Shown piece after piece: positions 58,812-64,000 of a stretch of DNA of 64,000 nt. The position numbers and the translations under genes were made by a program. Origin of the DNA: Clostridium sp. M62/1. Lineage in GTDB: Bacteria; Bacillota; Clostridia; Lachnospirales; Lachnospiraceae. The notes beneath the pieces were generated by a model. The model saw only the letters and a list, made by a program, of their open reading frames with translations. It did not search any database and was not told where the DNA came from. The stretch is from NCBI RefSeq assembly GCF_020736365.1, contig NZ_CP085988.1, forward strand, positions 665,501 to 729,500, given 5' to 3'. Numbering within the stretch: position 1 is the stretch's first letter; every line of letters starts with the position of its first letter.

Positions 58812-59395
58812 TGGGATTGCAGAGCGGAATGATAGAGTTTGAAGTCGACCAGACTCAACTCCAGAGGATAGAACTGAAACTGAAGGACATGAAAGCGAAA
58901 GCACCGCAGGCATTGAAGAATGCCGTGAATGCTACCGCCAGAGATGCCAAAAAGGATCTGGCTGACAAAGCCAAGGAAACCTATGCGGTAAAGAGTCCAA
59001 GGTTTAAGAAAGCTATCGCCCAGAAGAACGCAACGGCATCCAATCCGACAGCCACTCTGAAAATTACAGGGGCAGTGAATGAGTTGGCGGACTTCAAGTA
59101 CAAAGACAATACTTCAACAGATGCGGCCAGAGGTAAGGTACTGAAAGCAAGTGGACTGAAAAGTCTGCAAAAGGGTAACCTCAAGGCTTTTATTACCAAA
59201 TTCGGAAGTGGTCATGTTTCTGTAGTTCAGAGAAAAGGAACATCAAGGCTGCCACTTAAGAAATTACTCAGTCCGTCCATTCCTACCATGGTAGGAAACG
59301 AAGCCAAGGTATATGGCATCGTAAAGCCTAACATAGAAAAGAACCTGCAGAAGAACATCCAGAAGCAGATCGACAAAATACTGGGAGGCAAGTAA
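58811..59395 (+). CDS. Minor tail protein Z-like (194 aa)
   Basis: KAPQALKNAVNATARDAKKD, LADKAKETYAVKSPRFKKAI, FKYKDNTST and FITKFGSGHVSVVQRKGTSR match the GPZ/HK97 gp10-type tail-completion family. Start in the stop of the preceding gene (TAATG). Confidence 0.8.
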   Translation: MGLQSGMIEFEVDQTQLQRIELKLKDMKAKAPQALKNAVNATARDAKKDLADKAKETYAVKSPRFKKAIAQKNATASNPTATLKITGAVNELADFKYKDNTSTDAARGKVLKASGLKSLQKGNLKAFITKFGSGHVSVVQRKGTSRLPLKKLLSPSIPTMVGNEAKVYGIVKPNIEKNLQKNIQKQIDKILGGK

Positions 59396-59872
59396 ATGAC
59401 GGCGCAGATTTTACAGGAAGAACTTGTAAAGGAAATAGGGGTTATTTTTAGGGATGACCTCTTCAAGGATTCCGCAGGGGAGTACATCAAGATGAATGTC
59501 TATGAGCAGAACCTCCCCATCAGACAGGACGAAGATGCACCGGACCCGATTCCGTATGTGATCGTCCGAGTGGAAACAGGGCAAGCCAAGGGCGGTGTAG
59601 AACCGCAGGAAGTGTTCGTCACACTGCTGATCGGATATTTTGACGATGACGCAGGAAACAACGGACACAAGGGTGTCCTTGGAATCATCCAGAAGATACA
59701 GGAACGGTTCATGAAAGAACCAATGCTCGCAAAGCAATTCTATTTTATGAATGATGAGCAGCACCCATTCGACTGGGCACTGCAGGACGAAGAATCATTC
59801 CCTTACTTCTTCGGAGCAGCGAGCATGACATTTGCAACAGCAGCAATAAGGAAGGAGGATAGATTCGCATGA
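59396..59872 (+). CDS. Tail terminator/completion-type protein (158 aa)
   Basis: The ATG immediately follows the previous stop (TAAATG) and GGGAGG precedes it. Contains NLPIRQDEDAPDPIPYVIVR and VTLLIGYFDDDAGNNGHKGV, similar in size and place to tail terminator proteins that cap the tube before head joining. Moderate confidence. Confidence 0.65.
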   Translation: MTAQILQEELVKEIGVIFRDDLFKDSAGEYIKMNVYEQNLPIRQDEDAPDPIPYVIVRVETGQAKGGVEPQEVFVTLLIGYFDDDAGNNGHKGVLGIIQKIQERFMKEPMLAKQFYFMNDEQHPFDWALQDEESFPYFFGAASMTFATAAIRKEDRFA

Positions 59873-60165
59873 GCGAAGCAAAGACAAAAGCAGTGCAGGC
59901 GGAAGCCAAGCAGGAAGCAAAGACGGTAGCCAAGACACAGGAAACGATGGTGTATGCCGGCCCGACAATTCTGGGAGTGGCAACACACAATCAGTTCTTC
60001 AACAACGGACTGCCGGACGGATTGAAAACCGCAATGGAGAAAGAACCTGCGATTTACAATCTGGTCGTGCCGATCAGCAATCTGGCGGCCGTGAACGCAG
60101 ACATCGCATCACAGAGCGGTGCCGCTTATGTATTTTATAAAAAAGCAGCCGAGTATAAGGCTTAA
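59869..60165 (+). CDS. Small protein before the tail sheath (98 aa)
   Basis: Ala/Lys-rich N-terminal helix (KTKAVQAEAKQEAKTVAK) then a fold with YAGPTILGVATHNQFFNNGL. It often precedes sheath genes in Firmicutes myophages. The exact role is unknown. ATGA overlap with the previous gene. Confidence 0.65.
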   Translation: MSEAKTKAVQAEAKQEAKTVAKTQETMVYAGPTILGVATHNQFFNNGLPDGLKTAMEKEPAIYNLVVPISNLAAVNADIASQSGAAYVFYKKAAEYKA

Positions 60166-60182
60166 GGAAGGAGAGAAAAGCA

Positions 60183-61634
60183 ATGGCTTACAATCATGGA
60201 GTAAGGGTAAAAGAGCAGGCAACGAGCCTGGTCGCACCCGTTACAGGAACAGCCGGACTGCAGGTAATCATCGGAACAGCACCTGTGAACCTCGCAGCCG
60301 ACCCGTACAAGGCAACCAATGTACCGATGATCGCCTACAGTTTCAGTGAAGCCGTGGAGCAGGTTGGATACAGTGACGATTTCAAGAATTACACGCTCTG
60401 CCAGAGCATGGACGCTTGCTTCCGTGTTCTCAATGTCGCACCGATTATCTTAATCAATGTGCTCGACCCGAAGAAACACAAGAAAGCAAACGAGGAACAG
60501 ACCGTGAATGTGGAGAAGATGCAGGCAACAGTAAAGGTGGCAGGCATCCTCGCAGATACCGTAGAGGTAAAGGCAAACGAAGCCACACTCACAGCCGGAA
60601 CGGACTACATCACGACATTCGATGATGACGGATACCTTGTGATCACATTAACCGCAGGAGGCAAGGGTGCATCAGCCAAGACCCTCACAGTCAATAGCAC
60701 AAGCATCGACCCGACTGCCGTAACAGAGAGCGACATCATCGGTGGATACAATGCAAGCACCGGAGCAGAGACTGGTATGGAGTTAATCCGCCACATCTAT
60801 CCGAAATTCAGCATGACACCGGGTCTGCTCTTAGCACCAGGATGGACGCAGAAGCCGAATGTAGGTATCGCCCTTGCAGCAAAGTGCGAGGAAATCAACG
60901 GAGTATTCACTTGCGAATGCATCCTCGATATCGACACCGCAGAAGCAACCAAGTACACAGACTGCAATGACTGGAAGAATAAGAACGGATACACCAACAA
61001 GCACGCAGCACTTCTCTGGCCGCAGGTAAAGGTCGGAACGAAGCAGTATGCATATTCCGCTATCTTCGGAGCATTGACAGCGTACACAGACGCAAGCAAC
61101 GATGATGTGCCGAACCTCTCCCCTTCCAATAAGCTGATCGGAATTACTGGTCTCTGTCTGGAAGATGGAACAGAGGTAACACTGGATCAGCCGCAGGCGA
61201 ACCTCTTAAACGGACAGGGAATCATTACCGCAATCAATGATTCCGGATGGAAGTCATGGGGCAACAACACAGCGTGCTATCCGGCGAATACAGACCCGAA
61301 AGACAGATGGTTCTGCTGCCGTAGATTTTTCTCATGGTGGGGCAACAGCTTCATTCTGACCTACAAGCAGAAGGTCGATGAACCGGGCAACTACCGTCTC
61401 ATCGAGTCCATCGTAGACAGCGAGAACATCAGAGGAAACTCCTATGTATCACAGGGCAAGTGTGCAGGGGCGAGAATTGAATTCAGCGAGGACGAAAACC
61501 CGGTAACGGACATCCTCAACGGCAAGATCCAGTTCCACCAGTACCTCGCACCGTATGTACCTGCAGAGGATATCCTCAACATTTTGGAATTTGACCCGGA
61601 TATGTTATCCGCAGCATTAAACGGAGGTGAATAA
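60183..61634 (+). CDS. Contractile tail sheath protein (483 aa)
   Basis: HGVRVKEQATSLVAPVTGTA at the N-terminus and the C-terminal sheath core (CYPANTDPKDRWFCCRRFFS, WWGNSFILTYKQKVDEPGNY, RLIESIVDSENIRGNSYVSQ) are typical of phage tail sheath proteins. An inserted Ig-like region (about 95-185, VEKMQATVKVAGILADTVEV) is less conserved. Defines a myophage-type tail. Start after AAGGAGAGAAAAGC. Confidence 0.93.
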   Translation: MAYNHGVRVKEQATSLVAPVTGTAGLQVIIGTAPVNLAADPYKATNVPMIAYSFSEAVEQVGYSDDFKNYTLCQSMDACFRVLNVAPIILINVLDPKKHKKANEEQTVNVEKMQATVKVAGILADTVEVKANEATLTAGTDYITTFDDDGYLVITLTAGGKGASAKTLTVNSTSIDPTAVTESDIIGGYNASTGAETGMELIRHIYPKFSMTPGLLLAPGWTQKPNVGIALAAKCEEINGVFTCECILDIDTAEATKYTDCNDWKNKNGYTNKHAALLWPQVKVGTKQYAYSAIFGALTAYTDASNDDVPNLSPSNKLIGITGLCLEDGTEVTLDQPQANLLNGQGIITAINDSGWKSWGNNTACYPANTDPKDRWFCCRRFFSWWGNSFILTYKQKVDEPGNYRLIESIVDSENIRGNSYVSQGKCAGARIEFSEDENPVTDILNGKIQFHQYLAPYVPAEDILNILEFDPDMLSAALNGGE

Positions 61635-61636
61635 GA

Positions 61637-62161
61637 ATGGGCGCATTAGGTATTCCCGGAGTTATTAATAACTTCAACCTTTACAACAACGGAACAGCAC
61701 TCGTGGGTCTGACAGGGGAAATTTCCCTGCCGGACTTCGAGGGAATGACCGAGACACTGAGCGGTCCCGGTATCCTTGGAGAAATCGAGGAAGTAATCAT
61801 CGGACAGTTCGGAAGCATGGAACTGGAGATTCCGTTCCGCATCCTCGATGAGGACGCATTCAAACTCATGTCCCCGGCAACTTCGCTGAATCTGACACTC
61901 AGAGCCAGTGAGCAGTTCACAGTCAAGAGCACAGGTGGTATTGACTATAAGGGAATGAGAGTAGTTGTACGTGGACGACAGAAGAAACTCACAGGCGGCA
62001 CCGTGAAGCAGGGCGGAGCGATGGACGCAGCAGTGACAGTGGAGATCACATATATCATGATTGAGTTGGACGGAAAGCAGAGAATCGAACTTGACAAGAT
62101 CAACAACGTTTACAAGGTCAATGGTGTGGATTTACTGGCAAAAATCAGAAAGCAGTGTTAA
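61637..62161 (+). CDS. Tail tube protein (174 aa)
   Basis: NNFNLYNNGTALVGLTGEIS and LPDFEGMTETLSGPGILGEI, then YKGMRVVVRGRQKKLTGGTV match P2 FII-like tube proteins that follow sheath genes. Start after AACGGAGGTGAATAAG, 2 bp after the sheath stop. Confidence 0.92.
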   Translation: MGALGIPGVINNFNLYNNGTALVGLTGEISLPDFEGMTETLSGPGILGEIEEVIIGQFGSMELEIPFRILDEDAFKLMSPATSLNLTLRASEQFTVKSTGGIDYKGMRVVVRGRQKKLTGGTVKQGGAMDAAVTVEITYIMIELDGKQRIELDKINNVYKVNGVDLLAKIRKQC

Positions 62162-62179
62162 TCAAGGAGGACGAGCAAG

Positions 62180-62539
62180 ATGGAAAAAGAGACAAAGAAA
62201 ACAGAGGTAGCAGTAGAGGTATTGGACAAAGACGGAGAAGTGATCGAGAACGAGTATACGGTAGTTTTTAATAAGCCGTACACATTCGAGGGCGAAACCT
62301 ATGACAAAATCGATCTGAGCGGACTGGACAATCTGACAGCAGCGGACATGATCGCAGCAAATAAGATTCTGGACAGAACCGGATCATTCACATTCCTCCC
62401 GGAAATGTCCTTGGAGTATGCGTGCATCATCGCTGCCAAGGCAACCAAACTTCCGGTGGAATTTTTCAAGGGATTACACCCGAAGGAAGCAGTCAAGGTC
62501 AAGAACCGTGTGACAGCTTTTTTCTACGGAGCGGAATAA
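62180..62539 (+). CDS. Tail assembly chaperone, zero-frame product (119 aa)
   Basis: Acidic start (MEKETKKTEVAVEVLDKDGE), YTFEGETYDKIDLSGLDNLT and SLEYACIIAAKATKLPVEFF are typical of tail assembly chaperones (P2 E, lambda G class). It ends shortly after the slippery T_TTT_TTC at 62518-62524. The -1 frame extends the protein to 62706. Confidence 0.85.
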   Translation: MEKETKKTEVAVEVLDKDGEVIENEYTVVFNKPYTFEGETYDKIDLSGLDNLTAADMIAANKILDRTGSFTFLPEMSLEYACIIAAKATKLPVEFFKGLHPKEAVKVKNRVTAFFYGAE

Positions 62540-62706
62540 GTCCAACTGACGGTGCAAACCTCCGGAAACTCGCAATACAGTTATCAATGACGTTACGGAC
62601 CGGGATAGATTTCTTTCTATCTCTGTCCGTTTTTGAATTGCGGGAAATAGCCGAGGAGGTGGCAGACATTGGCAAGCAGCAGCAAAGAGCAGGAACTCGC
62701 CATTAA
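62180..62706 (+). CDS. Tail assembly chaperone, -1 frameshift product (about 175 aa)
   Basis: Ribosomes slipping -1 at T_TTT_TTC (62518-62524) leave the zero frame and continue LRSGISPTDGANLRKLAIQL through SMTLRTGIDFFLSLSVFELR to a stop at 62706. The extension resembles the E' or T part of phage chaperones, which binds the tape measure. The downstream frame has no start codon or ribosome-binding site of its own near the overlap, supporting frameshifting. Confidence 0.8.
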
Positions 62707-64000
62707 AATCGCAGGCAAGGTCGAAAACTCTTTCAAGCAAAGTCTCGGAGTAACCGAGGACGGATTAAACAAAATAGCGAGCGTTGCTAAGAAAGCCGCA
62801 GCAGTGGCAGCCGCAGCATTCGCAGCCGTTAAGGTCGGAGACTTCATATCCGGTGCGGTTGATGAGTATGCGGAATTTGAACAGGCAATGGCAAACACCT
62901 CTGCTATCGCAGGGGCATCTGCGGACGATTATGCGAAACTGTCTGCTGCGGCCAGAGAAGCAGGTAAAGCGACAACCTTCACGGCTTCGGAGGCGGCCGA
63001 TGCCTTGGGATATATGGCACTGGCGGGATGGAATGTGGAAGAAAGTACCGCAGCCTTAACACCAGTGCTTAAACTCGCAGAAGCAACGCAGGCAGACCTT
63101 GCTACCACCAGTGACCAGGTAACAGATTCTATGAGTGCCATGGGAGTTGGAATAGATGACTTACAGGGATACCTCGATGTTATCGTAACAACCAACAACA
63201 AGGCGAATACCACGGCGGCAGACCTTATGGATGCATTCATCGGATGCGGTGGTGCAGCCAGAGCCGCAGGTATGAACTACAAGGAAACCTCCACAGCACT
63301 CGGAATCTTGGCGAACAACGGTATCAAGGGCAGTGAAGCAGGTACAGCGTTGAACTCAATGCTTGTACGAATCAGCACCAAGGACGTAGCACAAAAGGCA
63401 TTCAAGGATTTAGGTGTCGCAGTTTACGACAGTTCCGGGGAAATGAGGAACATGAGGGATATCCTCGTGGACCTAAACGGTGCAATGGCAGGAATGACGC
63501 AGGAGCAGAAAAACTCCTATATGTCAGCAATTGCCGGAACGAACTACTACTCACAGTTTGGTTACTTACTGGACGGAGTAAAAGAGGGAGTAAACGGCTC
63601 TGCATCAGCATGGGATGAACTCGCCGGAGCAATCGACAATTCAACTGGCGCACTGGATGCAATGGATGCAACAGCGACCGGAACATTACAAGGCGCACTG
63701 GCACGATTCCAGTCGGCAATCAGCGACCTAAAGATAAGCATGGTAGAGGACTTCGGACCGTATGCGATGCAGATCATAGATGCGGTGGCATTGAAAATCC
63801 CGGATATTACGGCAGGGTTCAGCGAACTCATTCAGAAACTACCAATCCAAGAATTCATGAACGGAGTCGGTCAGATGGCAGGCGGTGTTCTGGATTTTGT
63901 CGGAAAGATAGTGGACGGTCAGAGTTTCTCCGAAGCATTCTCGTCAACACTGTCGGAAGATTTCGGTGTAGAACTGCCCGGAAGTGTACAGACATTCCTT
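62669..64000 (+). CDS. Tail tape measure protein, partial (at least 444 aa)
   Basis: The TTG at 62669 lies about 8 bases after GAGGAGGT and overlaps the frameshift product. The protein opens ASSSKEQELAIKIAGKVENS, then an Ala-rich hydrophobic helix, and the TMP/phage minor tail signature (ATTFTASEAADALGYMALAG, KEAGT-like NNGIKGSEAGTALNSMLVRI). Runs off the window. It sets tail length and sits in the tail lumen. Confidence 0.92.
   Translation, partial: MASSSKEQELAIKIAGKVENSFKQSLGVTEDGLNKIASVAKKAAAVAAAAFAAVKVGDFISGAVDEYAEFEQAMANTSAIAGASADDYAKLSAAAREAGKATTFTASEAADALGYMALAGWNVEESTAALTPVLKLAEATQADLATTSDQVTDSMSAMGVGIDDLQGYLDVIVTTNNKANTTAADLMDAFIGCGGAARAAGMNYKETSTALGILANNGIKGSEAGTALNSMLVRISTKDVAQKAFKDLGVAVYDSSGEMRNMRDILVDLNGAMAGMTQEQKNSYMSAIAGTNYYSQFGYLLDGVKEGVNGSASAWDELAGAIDNSTGALDAMDATATGTLQGALARFQSAISDLKISMVEDFGPYAMQIIDAVALKIPDITAGFSELIQKLPIQEFMNGVGQMAGGVLDFVGKIVDGQSFSEAFSSTLSEDFGVELPGSVQTFL

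Larger units (their letters stand above)
30090..64000 (+). mobile_element. Prophage, left part (contractile-tailed, lambda-like head module)
   Basis: About fifty genes all read rightward, many overlapping by 1-8 bp: replication and DNA-modification genes, an iteron origin, a late regulator, then terminase, portal, capsid and tail genes in standard order. Gene style changes sharply from the host (short overlapping genes, frequent GCAGA, AACA and GGAA strings). The left boundary is placed after the first terminator; the right end, with integrase, lysis and tail-fibre genes, is outside the window. Sheath plus tube genes indicate a myophage. Confidence 0.93.

Overview
The window looks like chromosome of a spore-forming, gut-type member of the Lachnospiraceae (Firmicutes, class Clostridia; an Enterocloster/Lachnoclostridium-like relative, inferred). 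The reasons are the Bacillus-like sporulation and division block (spoVT-mazG-hup-yabO-yabP-yabQ-divIC-spoIIE-tilS-hpt-ftsH), the tadA-SRP RNA-dnaX-ybaB-recR block with a long Gram-positive SRP RNA, strong Shine-Dalgarno sites and lineage-restricted proteins. No species call is made.

1-5573: right end of an integrative element carrying three tandem, co-translated large serine recombinases. It is inserted in spoVT about ten codons after the expected start. The rest of spoVT (5574-6092) continues in frame on the other side without its start codon, so the arrangement resembles an intervening element such as skin.

6093-13891: mazG, hup, an S4-domain gene, yabP, yabQ, divIC, a spoIIE-type phosphatase without the membrane domain, tilS, hpt and ftsH. 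The spoIIE promoter has a perfect 0A-box match and the unusual 21-bp spacing known for Spo0A-activated promoters. 14357-29404: a GH13 glycosidase, tRNA-Tyr and tRNA-Leu, a lineage-specific protein, nrdG, tadA, SRP RNA, a phosphofructokinase, dnaX, ybaB, recR, a large TPR/coiled-coil protein, a HAD phosphatase and a CvpA-like protein.

29405-30149: a promoter, a small structured RNA and two strong tandem terminators lead into a prophage that fills the rest of the window. It reads rightward throughout. The early/replication half (30177-48711) encodes an SNF2-family helicase split in two around a cytosine-methyltransferase cassette, a GHKL-fold ATPase, an MT-A70 methyltransferase, an SSB-like protein, a primase-helicase followed by an iteron-rich putative origin, an HD protein, a VRR-NUC nuclease, many small Cys-rich proteins and a sigma-like late regulator. 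The late half (50103-64000) encodes a ParB-methyltransferase fusion, Nu1/GpA-type terminase, gpW-like joiner, lambda-type portal, prohead protease, HK97-type capsid, connector proteins, contractile sheath and tube, a frameshifted tail chaperone and the start of the tape measure. It is therefore a myophage with a lambda-like packaging and head module. No integrase, repressor, lysis or tail-fibre genes are seen; they would lie past the right edge.

The most unusual content is non-coding: a roughly 350-nt multi-helix RNA candidate at 30830-31225, a leader RNA before the prophage, an iteron array after the primase, and a 747-bp late-region gap holding 136 nt with no T at all, followed by a pseudoknot-forming small RNA candidate.
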